DNA of 48,175 bases from an uncultured Thermoguttaceae bacterium (lineage in GTDB: Bacteria > Planctomycetota > Planctomycetia > Pirellulales > Thermoguttaceae). Shown piece after piece: positions 1 through 9,144 of the stretch (its first letter is position 1; the number at the start of each line of letters is the position of its first letter). A program made the position numbers and the translations under genes. The notes beneath the pieces are model-generated. The model was not told where the DNA came from and did no database searches. It worked only from the letters and a program-made list of their open reading frames with translations. The stretch covers positions 1 through 48,175 of the forward strand of contig CALIRO010000061.1 in the NCBI GenBank assembly GCA_938042245.1, given 5' to 3'.

Positions 1-1415
1 GTGGCCTTGGGCAGGCCCATCTTGGCGTCGGCCCCAATCGACCTGGAGAATGTAGAGGGTATCTGGCTGGAGGGTCTCGCCCAACGTGGCGGTCAACACC
101 CCGCCGGGATTGACAAAGGCAATCTGCTGACCATCCGGCACGCCGCTTGGAAATTGGGTCGTTGTGGGTCGGAATGCGCCGGCGCTGCCAGTAACCGCCC
201 AGCCAGGCACACTGTTGGTCCAACCGCCAGGACTCAACGGCGGCAATTCAAAACTAAAGTTCTCCACCGCCACCCCAATCGCAAAAGCCGAGCTGGCCTG
301 CCCATACGGATCAAACGGAGCAAACATAAAACTACCGGCCGCATATTGGTTGGCCGGGCCGCTGTCAAGGTTGGTCGGATAAGCGGCCGGATTGGTAGTA
401 TATCGGCCGCTGCCGACAAAACTGAGTGCCCCGCCCCCGTCGTAGGTAATCCAATTGGTGGGAGCGGCGCCGTGGGTATTGCCGTTGGGATTCGACGGAT
501 TGACTTCCATGACGATCGAGCCGTCGAATCCGCCCGGTAAAACAAGCGGCGTCGAGAGCGGCAAAAACCGACTGCCGCCAATCAGTTGGCCATCGGTCCC
601 GCTAAAGCTGAGCGAGGTCAAAAGCAGGCCGTCGGTATTGTTTTTGGTGCGAGCATAGACTTTGACGGCCAATGTGCCCGAGATGCCATCCCCGCCGCTA
701 TCAAACGCGCCCAGATGCGTGATCACCAAAGGCCGATTGGTCCGGAAGTCCATCCCCAAGGCGCCGGTAAAGGTCTGATTGCCGACCGTGCCGAGTTTGA
801 CATCATAGGCGATCGGCGCCCGCTCAAAGATGAACGTTCCAGCGGCATATCGGTTGGCCGGCCCGCCGTCGGGATTGGGCGGATATTGGCCCTGCACGGT
901 GCCGTACCGGCCCCCGCCGACAAACGCCAAGGCCCCGCCGCCGCTATCGGTCGTCCAAACGGGGGTGGCTCCGCCACTGTTGCCATTTCGCTCCCCGGTA
1001 CCATGTTTTCCGCCACGATCGATCCTTGGAATCCAAACGGAAGATAAATCGGGTTGGGAAGCGGCTTAAATCGGCTTCCGCCAATAAGTTGCCCCTGGTC
1101 GGTGGTGGGAAACTGCAGAGAGACCACCGGCGTGCTGGTGGCAGTCCGGTTGTAGATATAAGCGGTTAGATCCCGGTTGAGGCCGTTAGAACCGTCGTCA
1201 AATACGCCCAGATGCGTTACTAGGATCGTGCCCTGGACGTTAAAATCCATGCCCAACGGCCCACTAAAGGCCTGATTGCCATTGGTTCCATAGGGTACTT
1301 GATAGGCGATGGTCCCGGCCTGAAGATAGCCGACGCCAAACGCCCCCGCCGCTACGGGAACCAATACGAAGCCCGAAAGGGAAAAGATTTTCCCGAAGAC
1401 CCACCTCGTGTGCAT
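1..1415 (-). pseudogene. Secreted repeat protein with internal frameshift, 3' end beyond the window
   Basis: The reading frame starts at 1415 with a signal-peptide-like N-terminus (basic MHTRWVFGK followed by a hydrophobic stretch). It encodes a beta-rich module with the motifs MDFNVQGTILVTHLGVFDDG and GGSRFKPLPNPIYLPFGFQG. Near 986-996 the frame breaks. Shifting one base restores a second copy of the same module (positions about 985-460; MDFRTNRPLVITHLGAFDSG, GGSRFLPLSTPLVLPGGFDG). This is followed by VENFSFELPP...GWTNSVPGWAVTG, which looks like a NxSFE-type jelly-roll domain, and then runs off the left edge. The module resembles the beta-sandwich repeats of planctomycete extracellular and PEP-CTERM-type proteins. 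No anchor is visible because the C-terminus is missing. The break lies at a GGGG or AAA run, so a sequencing or assembly indel is as likely as a true mutation. The function is unknown beyond being extracellular and repeat-containing. Confidence 0.65.
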
Positions 1416-2157
1416 CGCCCGCTCCTTTGCTCAAGAGGCCTTTTGGAAACCGTCCACCTCCCTGGTGAGCAGGTCCCGAAAAACCGCACCAGCAAGCGAC
1501 CATAGAGACAAGGCCGCCGCGCACCAGGCTCTATCATACTCTTGGATGGGCAACGATGCAACAAAAATGTGCCGGCTTGAACGCCGGATCTAGGCGGTGT
1601 GATTTGGCTGATGCGGCTGTCAAGACGGCGCCTGTACCGGCATCTTTCAACACCTCGCCTATAGCAGCCTCAGACCCTCTGTTTGAGTTGTTTGAGTGCG
1701 GTTGGCCTTCTTGACTTGCAAGCCGGGAAAGGTTTATAGTTAATCTTTGCGCCCTAATCGGAAGGAAGCACTCTGAGCAGAAGGTTTGAGCTGGGAGAGC
1801 GAGCTTTTTGGGGCATTGTTTACTACTTTGGTAGGGTTCGGAACCCCCAATGCCTCTGGAAGGCATATAGGTTCCCTCCGGGAAGCTCCTATAGCCCCCG
1901 ATGGTTTAGCAGAGTGTGGGCCACTGGAAAGCCGTTGGCGCAGCAGCGAGCCGGGAAGGGACTATAACAACCGATGGTTTAGCAGAGGCCCAAAAGCTCC
2001 GCTGGAAAGCCTTGGGGACTGTAGGCCACCTCCCCCATGAAAGATCGCAAAAAAACCCAATTTTGTGTGGGGTTATAAGACCAAACAGTTCCAACCGTTT
2101 TCCACTGCTTGGAAAAAGCTCGGTCTTTGGTTTTAGGAATTGGGAAAGGAGTCTGGC
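1416..2157. other. Long spacer without a convincing gene
   Basis: This is the divergent spacer between the secreted repeat protein (-) and the TPR-like gene (+). Open frames in it are short and have no recognisable protein signal. The only structure I see is the imperfect tandem repeat at 1879-2010. A Shine-Dalgarno sequence (AAAGGAG) sits just before the gene at 2158. Confidence 0.5.
1879..2010. repeat. Imperfect tandem repeat, about 72-78 bp period
   Basis: Three short blocks recur in the same order. CCGGGAAG is at 1879 and 1951. CCGATGGTTTAGCAGAG is at 1898-1914 and 1971-1987. CTGGAAAGC is at 1924 and 2002. Offsets are 72, 73 and 78 bases, so this is a diverged duplication in noncoding DNA. 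Similar period lengths are seen in the spacer after the next gene. Confidence 0.6.
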
Positions 2158-3051
2158 ATGAAAACCGAACGTCGGCATGAATTGGAAGAAAATCTATTGG
2201 CCGCTTGGTTGGTCTCGGTGTTTCGGAAGATCCAGCCGTATCAGAATGTAATCTGGGCTGCCATTATTTTGGTTTTGTTGGTGGGAGTGGTGTATGGTTG
2301 GCTGAGTCGGCGTGGGGCGGGAAAGGCGGAGGCCGCCTGGGACGAACTCTTTACGAATATGGCAGTGGGCCGGGAGGACCCCTCCCAATTGGAAAAAGTG
2401 GCCGAAAATCATGCGCCTACCGAAGCAGGCCAATGGGCCGCCCTATTGGCCGCCGAAGCCTACCTCGCCAAAGCCTCCGACGCCCTATTCTATAATAAGA
2501 CCGAAGCCCGACAGTATCTGAACCGATCTCGCACGTTATTGGAACAGTTGTTACAGCAGTCCCGTAACGAGCTGATCCGGGAGCGTGCGACCTTCGGGTT
2601 GGCCCGTGCGGATGAAACCGCCGGCGATCTTGACAAAGCCATAGAAAGCTGGAGTTCGCCCTCGGCCAAACAAGCCGGTCAAAAGGCCGACCGAGGTTAC
2701 AAAGGCCTGCTGAATCTTTGGCCAGATAGCCCCTACGCAGAAGCCGCCAAGCAACGCCTGGAAGATCTCCAGCGGTACCGCACCAAAAAGTTCTACGACG
2801 ATTTTGCCCGGTGGGAACCGTCGCCAGGCACCTCCTCCCCAGAGCTCACCCCAAAAACCAAAACCAGCCCCGAGCTTCCTATCCCCGAAGGCCCTGTCTA
2901 TACCCCCGGCCAGTTGCTCAAGTCGAAGCCCGAACCTGGCACTGCCACTCAGAACCCGCCCCGTTCCGCACCGAAAACCTCCCCCTCTTCGCCCTCGGCG
3001 GAAAAACCCGCCGACCAAACCGAGAAAACTTCTCCCCAAGCTCCTAAATAA
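2158..3051 (+). CDS. Membrane-anchored TPR-like protein with proline-rich tail
   Basis: The protein is 297 aa from the ATG at 2158, which has AAAGGAG seven bases upstream; this start is preferred over an in-frame start at 2140. Residues 1-30 are cytoplasmic. One transmembrane helix (about 32-49, VIWAAIILVLLVGVVYGWL) is followed by an alpha-helical region, about 55-200, with alternating Ala/Leu repeats of the tetratricopeptide type (AALLAAEAYLAKASDALF, LLEQLLQQSRNELIRERATF). The layout resembles YfgM-like/TPR_21 proteins that chaperone envelope proteins. The last 70 or so residues are rich in Pro, Ser, Thr and Lys and look disordered. The stop codon lies inside a direct repeat that recurs twice downstream. 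The fold class is fairly secure; the specific role is unknown. Confidence 0.75.
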   Translation: MKTERRHELEENLLAAWLVSVFRKIQPYQNVIWAAIILVLLVGVVYGWLSRRGAGKAEAAWDELFTNMAVGREDPSQLEKVAENHAPTEAGQWAALLAAEAYLAKASDALFYNKTEARQYLNRSRTLLEQLLQQSRNELIRERATFGLARADETAGDLDKAIESWSSPSAKQAGQKADRGYKGLLNLWPDSPYAEAAKQRLEDLQRYRTKKFYDDFARWEPSPGTSSPELTPKTKTSPELPIPEGPVYTPGQLLKSKPEPGTATQNPPRSAPKTSPSSPSAEKPADQTEKTSPQAPK

Positions 3052-3217
3052 AACTTGATACCTTTCCGCTGGAGGATGACCAACTATATCACTATCACTT
3101 TATCGGGCAGCCTCGAAGCTCCTAAATAAAACTTGGTACCTTTTTGCGCCCCTCACCGGTCGATAACGGACTGCCGTAAAACGTCCCCCGAAGCCATAAT
3201 TAAAGCCTAGCACCTTT
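3038..3217. repeat. Three spaced copies of a 23-28-bp repeat spanning a gene end
   Basis: AAGCTCCTAAATAAAACTTG starts at 3038 and again at 3116, each followed by RTACCTTT. A degenerate third copy (AAGCCATAATTAAAGCCTAG, then CACCTTT) starts at 3191. Offsets are 78 and 75 bases. The first copy contains the last codons (Ala-Pro-Lys) and the TAA of the TPR-like gene, so the array could have arisen by tandem duplication of the gene end. Confidence 0.7.
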
Positions 3218-3297
3218 CAGCCAAAAGGACAATTAGGAATGCGTCCTCTGAATCCAAAGGATGCCTCTTTTCTTCCCCCGACGGTTTATCATTTTGT

Positions 3298-3383
3298 CAT
3301 TCCCGCGCAAGCGGGAATCCAGTAAAATCCCCTCTCCCTTCTGCGGGAGAGGGTGGCCTGCGCAAGCAGGCCGGGTGAGGGGG
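3298..3383. repeat. dRS3-like inverted repeat plus CCTCTCCC/GGGAGAGG palindrome
   Basis: CATTCCCGCGCAAGCGGGAATCCAG (3298-3322, given as a 25-mer consensus position) is a perfect ATTCCCGC/GCGGGAAT inverted repeat. It is followed at 3330-3383 by CCTCTCCC...GGGAGAGG and GGCCTGCGCAAGCAGGCC hairpins ending in GGGTGAGGG. Close relatives occur at 4830, 19300-19570, 32761, 40856 and 43041-43256 of this window. Confidence 0.8.
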
Positions 3384-3542
3384 CAACGATGTGGGCCCAC
3401 GCTCCGAGTGGCGCCGGACGGCTGGCCCCCGCTGCCAGGAGACACCAAGGACCATTCCCGGTCCTTTCCGCACAAACCAGGAAGTCTTCCTCATTCGGCC
3501 GAATCGTTCCACGAACTGTTCACTGCTAGATGGGATTGGAGC

Positions 3543-4565
3543 ATGGGCATCCAAGAGCGGTCGCCGTTGCCTGATCTTCGGCCTGGGATGCCGGTGGTGC
3601 TTCAGGTCCAGACGCACCAAGAAGGTTGGCGTCTGGATGTGTTCCTGGTGCATCATTTTCCCGATTATAGCCGGGTCCACATGCGGCGGTTGATCACGGC
3701 CGGCAGGGTCCGGGTGGATGGCAAGGGGGGCAAACCAGCCTACCGACTCCATGCCGGCCAACAGGTGGAAATCGTCCTGCCGGAGGTCCCACGCGAAGGC
3801 CCCCATCCGGAGCCGATCCCTTTAGACATCCTTTATCAAGACGATTATTTGGCGGTGGTGAACAAACCGGCCGGCATGGTAGTCCACCCGGCCCGGGGCC
3901 ATTGGAGCGGTACCCTGGTCAGTGCGCTACAATATCATTTTGGCGGCAGGTTATCGGCGGCGGGGGGGCCGACCCGGCCTGGGATTGTTCATCGGCTCGA
4001 TCGGGACACCTCCGGCGCGATTCTGGTGGCCAAGACCGATCCGATCCATCACAAGTTGGCCGCCCAGTTCGCCGCCCGAACCGTAGAAAAAGAATACGTT
4101 GCCTTGGTCAGCGGCTGTCCGGATCGGGACCGAGACGTAGTCGTCGAACCGATTGGGCTGCATCCCACCCAACGTGAAAAGATGGCCATTCGTCGCCAAG
4201 GCCCCAATACCCGCCTGGCCGAAACGTTCTATGAAGTGCTCGAACGCTTCGACGGCTTTGCCGCCATGCGGATCCTACCCCGCACGGGCCGAACCCATCA
4301 AATCCGAGTGCATCTAGCCCATATTGGCTGCCCCGTGCTTTGCGATCGGCAATATGGGGGCCGAAGCCAACTCACCCTCGCGGAACTGAGCCGAAATCCC
4401 GCCGATACCACCGTGCTGTTGGCCCGGCAGGCGCTGCACGCCCGTCGTCTCAGCTTTACCCACCCGGTAACCGGCCAGCGGCTTTCAGTCGAAGCCCCGC
4501 TTCCAGCCGACATCCTAGCCGTCCTCCACGCCCTCCAGCAGTTCCGAAAAAGATCAGGTAGATGA
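3543..4565 (+). CDS. rluD: RluA/RluD-family 23S rRNA pseudouridine synthase
   Basis: The protein is 340 aa from the ATG at 3543; upstream in-frame codons translate repeat DNA and are excluded. An S4 RNA-binding domain lies at about residues 28-80 (RLDVFLVHHFPDYSRVHMRR). The catalytic domain follows at about 92-330. It contains the signature HRLDRDTSG at 150-158, where the first Asp (153) is the expected nucleophile, as well as NKPAGMVVHP at 108-117 and the RTGRTHQIRVHL motif near the C-terminus. Such enzymes isomerise uridines in 23S rRNA; the D-type with an N-terminal S4 domain usually acts on the helix 69 loop. The assignment to RluD rather than RluC or another paralogue is by layout only. 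The family call is secure. The gene stands alone between repeat-filled spacers. Confidence 0.93.
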   Translation: MGIQERSPLPDLRPGMPVVLQVQTHQEGWRLDVFLVHHFPDYSRVHMRRLITAGRVRVDGKGGKPAYRLHAGQQVEIVLPEVPREGPHPEPIPLDILYQDDYLAVVNKPAGMVVHPARGHWSGTLVSALQYHFGGRLSAAGGPTRPGIVHRLDRDTSGAILVAKTDPIHHKLAAQFAARTVEKEYVALVSGCPDRDRDVVVEPIGLHPTQREKMAIRRQGPNTRLAETFYEVLERFDGFAAMRILPRTGRTHQIRVHLAHIGCPVLCDRQYGGRSQLTLAELSRNPADTTVLLARQALHARRLSFTHPVTGQRLSVEAPLPADILAVLHALQQFRKRSGR

Positions 4566-5186
4566 GGGTGTCCGAGAATTGAACAATTGTATCCCCCTAT
4601 TTTCTAGAGTGTTCCGATATCCCATCCTGGGATCTGGCGGCATGTACAGCGGGCAACAGGGACAAACTGAGGGATTTGCTTGCCGGACGGCCTGAGGCAA
4701 ACAATATGGCCTTATTTCCACCGAAGGGAGGAACCTGTTCGCCCCTCCAAGCGATCTCCCCGGCTGCTTACAGCGCAGGCGCCCTGGCTCGCAGTGGCCG
4801 CTTCCTTTTGGGGGACAGCCCCAGCTTGTCATTCCCGGGCAAGCGGGAATCCAGGCTGCTTTGTGCTGCTTCCGTGTTGTTTCCGGGTTCCCGTTTGTGC
4901 GGGGACGACCCTAAAGCGCCCTCACCCCGCCGGGCTTGCGTCCGGCGCCCCTCTCCCACGGGGGGGATAGGGGACCTGGGTCCTCGCTTCGTGGGGATGA
5001 CCATGGCTCCCTCATTCTAATCCTCTCCCCCGGCGGGCAAAGGGGAATATCTGCCTCTGCCCACCGCGGGAGAGGCCGGTCTGTGCACCAGGCCCCCCTC
5101 GCCCTGGAGGAAGAGAGAACAAAATCCCCGGTTGCCCAGGGATGATCATAAAAGGAGATTTGCAGGGATGAGGTTGCTGCCATCCC
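4566..5186. other. Repeat-filled spacer without a gene
   Basis: The first part (4566-4820) shows no gene or clear structure. From 4830 on the spacer holds a dRS3-like inverted repeat (4830-4854) and a series of GC-rich CCCTCACCC, CCCCTCTCCC and GCGGGAGAGG blocks up to about 5075. Short open frames across it are by-products of the repeats on both strands. Confidence 0.6.
4830..5075. repeat. Cluster of palindromic intergenic repeats
   Basis: ATTCCCGGGCAAGCGGGAAT with CCAG at 4830-4854 matches the element at 3298. It is followed by CCCTCACCCCGCCGGGC, CCCCTCTCCCACGGGGG and CTGCCTCTGCCCACCGCGGG (about 5050). The last is shared with 19550-19570, where it reads TTGCCTCTGCCCACCGCGG. Confidence 0.65.
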
Positions 5187-8100
5187 TCATTGCTCCGAAC
5201 TAGAGAAGGTTTGAGCCAAATCGTGTCGGCCGAGGGCGGTAAAGGCCTTGGCCAAAAGCCTTCGACGGTCCTGATCCTTTTCGTCCTTGTCTCGGCGAAC
5301 ACCCTGCGGCCGAGTTGCCCGAATCAGCCGAAGCACACTCCATGCATCCACCGCCAGCAATGGATCTGCGAGTTTCCAGACGTCGTAAGTCACCTCCTGT
5401 CGATATAATCGAATCAGTAGTGGGAGTAAATTCCTCCGGATAAACAAACGAGTCTTCTTGTGGAACGGAGTGTTTTCACGAAAGTTCACTTTTTGGAAAA
5501 GATCCAAAATTTGGGTGTAGGTCTCCGTGCTGACGGTGCCAGGACGTCGGATGCGGGGCAGAAGAACTAGAAGAACCTCCGGCCGATTGATCAGTTCGGG
5601 AAGACGGAGGAATCGACATAATTGGGCCTCTTCGAGAGGGATTTTCGTAAACCAGCGGTCCAGGAAAGCATCTAGCTCAGGAAGCGGAAGGCGATGCAGG
5701 TGTTCCCGGAAGGAAGGGCCCTCTTGCCAGAACGGGGATGTCTCCGGAAGTTCCTCAGGCTCATCCGACTTCCAACCTTTCCCAAGCAAGCAGGGGACAT
5801 TGCCATGAAACGCAACGGAGATGTTCATTTGTTTTGCTAACTGGGTAACGAATTGACTGACGAGCTTTCGAAAGTTGAGATGCGGGTCATGACAATACGG
5901 ATGGTAGGTTAATAACCTAAGATCTTCCGAGATGGTCAACAGGCAGCGCCCGATTACCCGACCCTTCTCATCGCGAGCATAGAGAACCTGTTTATTCGCA
6001 TCAACGGCGGTCACAATCAAAGCAAAGAAAACCATACTGTTTGGATGGGCAATTAAACATGTGTTCAAATAGGTGCCCAGCTGGATAATTTCTAGCGGAT
6101 CTTGTTCCAAAGCAAGCCACACGCGTCGTCCATTGTCCCCCACCGCTTCCACCGGACCAGCCGGTGAAACCCAAGGCTCTGGATCAATCCCATGTTTGCG
6201 GAGCTGATGGAGAAAGCGTTGATTGGGTTTGGCATCCCAGGGTCGCCAGGGCGGCGGCCCACAGCGACGGCGAAGTAACTGAACACCTAATCGATATGCC
6301 CACTTTTGCTGACTCCTTAATTTTAAAATGCCTAAAAAGGTATTTTGGTGAAGGGGGTGCCAAATCCAATCCGGTACTTGGCAAACCCCTAACATCCGTT
6401 GGATCGCTTCGGACAGGGCGTTTTGGAGGCTTTCTTGAAGATAGCGGAAAAACGCTTGACGGATGGCTCGGCGAATCTTGCTCCGAAGATGCTCCAAGCG
6501 CACCGAGGAAACCTTCCGGTGGGAGTCCTGAAGCCGGGCCCGCAAGTTCTCCAATCGCCGGGACAAGCGGATTCGTTCCGGATGAGCTGGAACGAGACTT
6601 TCTAAAGTGGCTATCTCTTGCCGAAGCCCTTCGGCTGACGGAAAATCCTTCCGAAGGATTTTTTCTGCGATGGATTGGGCCTTCGGGGAAACAGCCGCCA
6701 ATAAAGCCAAATCCGAATGTAACGGCTCAGGATATTGTTGTGCCCACTCCGGTACGGATGTCTTTGCCGGATAGGGCGGAATGGCTGGCTTGATCTCTAA
6801 GGCCTCCGCCAAAGCAAACTTCTTGGCCAGTTCTTCTATCAGCGAAATCTGTTTCTGTTGGATCGCTTCTCGCAAAAAAGCAAGCCAAGGGGTTGCCCGG
6901 AAAAATCGTATCAGCGGTTCCAGAGAATCGCTGGCCCAATCTGTTTTCCATATCCTTTGGAGACTCTTTACCGTGGGAAGGAGTTCGTCCACCTGATCGA
7001 TCATCTGCACAGCTAGCGAGAGAACTTCCCCTGGGATTTTCGAAAGATCCATGCCACTGGTAGCCAGCGCTAGTAGAATGGCCTTCCTCTGGCTGCTATC
7101 GGGGGAAGCTTGAGAGACCCACACGGGGACATGGAGATTTTCTGATTGATCCAATAGCTCAAGCCACTCGCTTAGGGCCTCACATGCCTGCTTGTCATTC
7201 TGAATCCTTCCATCGAAGAAATCATCCAAGTCGGAGGCATTCTGAACAATGAGAAAGAGCTTTTCGCGAGGAATCCTCTTCAGAAGCTCTCGAAGAATAG
7301 AAAGGATTTTTCGTTCCTCATACCGATGAACCAAATACAAAAGAGACGGAACAAACTTTTTCACAAACTCCATTCGGAAGCTGGGCGATGGATTGGCGGA
7401 AAGCATCTGCACGACCAGATCGTATATATTTTTTCTCTCCGGCGAGGCCAACGTAAACAACGCCTTTGGTAAAAACTCGTCCTGATAATTCTCCTTCCAG
7501 TAGCTCAAGGAAAAAACCCTCAGGGCTTCGAGGGCATCTTGCGTTCGGATAAAAGTAATCTCCATCGGGGCACCATAAGCCAGTTCTTCCAGCCGGTCCA
7601 GATATATCTGACTCCGGTTCCCTAGGACAGGGAACTGACAGTTCCATATCCCGGGCATTGTCCCTTTAATGCCAAGTTGTTGAACTTCCGCAAGCAATAG
7701 ATGGCATTGCTTCCACCACTGCTCCCATTGATCGAAAATATGGTCAGGCAGAATTAAATTCAGTAAATCCAACACCCGGCATTGTACCGCAATAGGATTC
7801 TCCACGAGAACCTCAAGTACCAGAGACAATTCCACGGCTAACAGGGGACGCGGTGGCCGATTTTCGGGGCCCCACGCGATTACTGGATAACGGGATGCAC
7901 TCAGAAGGAGATCTTTCCACATGTATAAGAACTGCTTGATTCCGGCGGTTGGAATCCGGAGGATTCGCGGGTCCCCGAGCAGGTGGAGGAGCTTCTCCAG
8001 GCGGCCGGCTCCTAGACGGGGCATTCGCCAAGCCAATCGCAACCAGAACCAAACCGGATCTTCATGTCGGTCTTTCTCTCCTACGACTTCCGAGAGATTC

Positions 8101-8753
8101 TCTACCGCATATCTTAGGTGGTCCTGATTTCGCCCCATCCAGGAGAGGATCGGATTAGCCCGCTCTGGGTCAAAACAACATAGCCAACTTATTGGACCCA
8201 AAAGGGGAATTAATGCCGGCGCTTCCCGAGCCAATCGTTCCGCCTTGTGGACCACGGACGACGGAAAACCCATCTCCGGCCCAAATACATGGGCCGGTAA
8301 TTGTTTCCTATGGTGAATTGTTTCCCTTAATCTCTCTAAAAGGGGAGGAAAAGCCTTCTTCCAGGCTTCTGCATTGTCGATTGCCTCATAGATGGCCCGA
8401 GGAAAACGCCGAACTAGAGTAGTCCAGGCAGCTTGGGCTTCCCGAAGCTCCTCTCGGCTGATCCAGCGGGCCTCGGGCCATTTCTCCGGATCGGCCCCCA
8501 CCGGCTGCCAAAGAATCCGGTCCCCCTCCTGCCGGATCGGATACCCTGGAAAAATCGATAGGCCCTTTTTGAAGTACATCTTGGCCAGCGCAGAAGCTTT
8601 CCGACGCTTCCGTAACCGTCGATCATCGGGCTGCATCCGCTGATCCTCCCGGAAAAATCCCGCATGGTACGTTGGCACAACACAAAATCTATTTATACCA
8701 TCTTCCTTTCCCAGTTGAACGTGGAAGCTAGGAATCTCCGGAGATTTCCCCAT
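5187..8753 (-). CDS. Very large orphan protein with a PcfJ-like C-terminal patch
   Basis: The protein is 1188 aa from the ATG at 8753, which has GAGG nine bases upstream. A TTG at 8783 would add ten residues. No signal peptide or transmembrane segment is evident, so it is probably cytoplasmic. Residues about 130-830 are helical, leucine-rich and irregular, like HEAT/ARM-type scaffolds. At about 900-1030 is the most distinctive part: LEIIQLGTYLNTCL, then DANKQVLYARD, then GRVIGRCLLTI, LLTYHPY and HGNVPCLL. The order LGxxxxTCL, a basic strand and a G-x-V-x-G-R strand resembles the PcfJ-like domain found in mobile-element and planctomycete proteins, but this is a remote likeness. The last 150 residues are again helical and Arg-rich. 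The gene stands alone and appears less GC-rich than its neighbours by eye. The function is unknown. Confidence 0.7.
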   Translation of the reverse strand: MGKSPEIPSFHVQLGKEDGINRFCVVPTYHAGFFREDQRMQPDDRRLRKRRKASALAKMYFKKGLSIFPGYPIRQEGDRILWQPVGADPEKWPEARWISREELREAQAAWTTLVRRFPRAIYEAIDNAEAWKKAFPPLLERLRETIHHRKQLPAHVFGPEMGFPSSVVHKAERLAREAPALIPLLGPISWLCCFDPERANPILSWMGRNQDHLRYAVENLSEVVGEKDRHEDPVWFWLRLAWRMPRLGAGRLEKLLHLLGDPRILRIPTAGIKQFLYMWKDLLLSASRYPVIAWGPENRPPRPLLAVELSLVLEVLVENPIAVQCRVLDLLNLILPDHIFDQWEQWWKQCHLLLAEVQQLGIKGTMPGIWNCQFPVLGNRSQIYLDRLEELAYGAPMEITFIRTQDALEALRVFSLSYWKENYQDEFLPKALFTLASPERKNIYDLVVQMLSANPSPSFRMEFVKKFVPSLLYLVHRYEERKILSILRELLKRIPREKLFLIVQNASDLDDFFDGRIQNDKQACEALSEWLELLDQSENLHVPVWVSQASPDSSQRKAILLALATSGMDLSKIPGEVLSLAVQMIDQVDELLPTVKSLQRIWKTDWASDSLEPLIRFFRATPWLAFLREAIQQKQISLIEELAKKFALAEALEIKPAIPPYPAKTSVPEWAQQYPEPLHSDLALLAAVSPKAQSIAEKILRKDFPSAEGLRQEIATLESLVPAHPERIRLSRRLENLRARLQDSHRKVSSVRLEHLRSKIRRAIRQAFFRYLQESLQNALSEAIQRMLGVCQVPDWIWHPLHQNTFLGILKLRSQQKWAYRLGVQLLRRRCGPPPWRPWDAKPNQRFLHQLRKHGIDPEPWVSPAGPVEAVGDNGRRVWLALEQDPLEIIQLGTYLNTCLIAHPNSMVFFALIVTAVDANKQVLYARDEKGRVIGRCLLTISEDLRLLTYHPYCHDPHLNFRKLVSQFVTQLAKQMNISVAFHGNVPCLLGKGWKSDEPEELPETSPFWQEGPSFREHLHRLPLPELDAFLDRWFTKIPLEEAQLCRFLRLPELINRPEVLLVLLPRIRRPGTVSTETYTQILDLFQKVNFRENTPFHKKTRLFIRRNLLPLLIRLYRQEVTYDVWKLADPLLAVDAWSVLRLIRATRPQGVRRDKDEKDQDRRRLLAKAFTALGRHDLAQTFSSSEQ

Positions 8754-8783
8754 GAAGAGTTGCCTCTGTCTTTCCTGAGCCAA

Positions 8784-9144
8784 AAAGCCTATCTGGGCGA
8801 ACAGGTCTGATCAGAAGCCCCCGGGATGGAGCTTTTCGTGGGAGTCCTCCACAGGAGGCGATCCAAAATCTCCTTGCCCTGCCCCGCGGGCGGTAGAAAC
8901 ATTCGCACATTTCAGCCAAGGGAAGTAGCTGCTTTATTCGGTCAGCCGTTGCTTGAGAAAAGTAGAAACATTGGTGTATTTCACCAAGGGAATTAAGAGG
9001 CTGTTTTTAGGAAGCATGTCTCCGCACATCCCTGCCGCGCAAGCGGTAGGGCCAAGAGAAGAAATCCATCGAACAAAATGGGATTCCTGCTTTCGCCGCA
9101 GTGTGATGGGGGGCATCATTCGGCTGAAGTATTCCAGATGTCGT
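8784..9144. other. Spacer with direct repeats, no gene
   Basis: It lies between the start of the large orphan gene and the end of the solute-binding protein gene, both on the minus strand. It contains two copies of a repeat (8893 and 8962) and a degenerate dRS3-like half (GGATTCCTGCTTTCGC, 9081). No credible coding frame was found. Confidence 0.5.
8893..9020 (-). repeat. Two imperfect copies of the CTACTTC-CTYGG-GAAA repeat
   Basis: GTAGAAACATT is at 8893 and 8962 (offset 69), each followed by TTTCASCMAGGGAA. On the minus strand the right part reads TTCCTAAAAACAG and then TTCCCTTGGTGAAA. This parallels the 41-bp element at 32862-32902 and 46118-46158 (CCTAAAAAACAGG...CACTCGGC). Confidence 0.5.

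Noticed and set aside
234..581. A 115-codon open frame on the minus strand
   Set aside because: The other minus-strand frame through the same DNA gives a close copy of the upstream module (GGSRFLPLSTPLVLPGGFDG), so this one is a shadow.
3233..3806. Open frames at 3233-3806 on the minus strand
   Set aside because: They translate the palindromic repeats and the start of the pseudouridine synthase gene in antisense.
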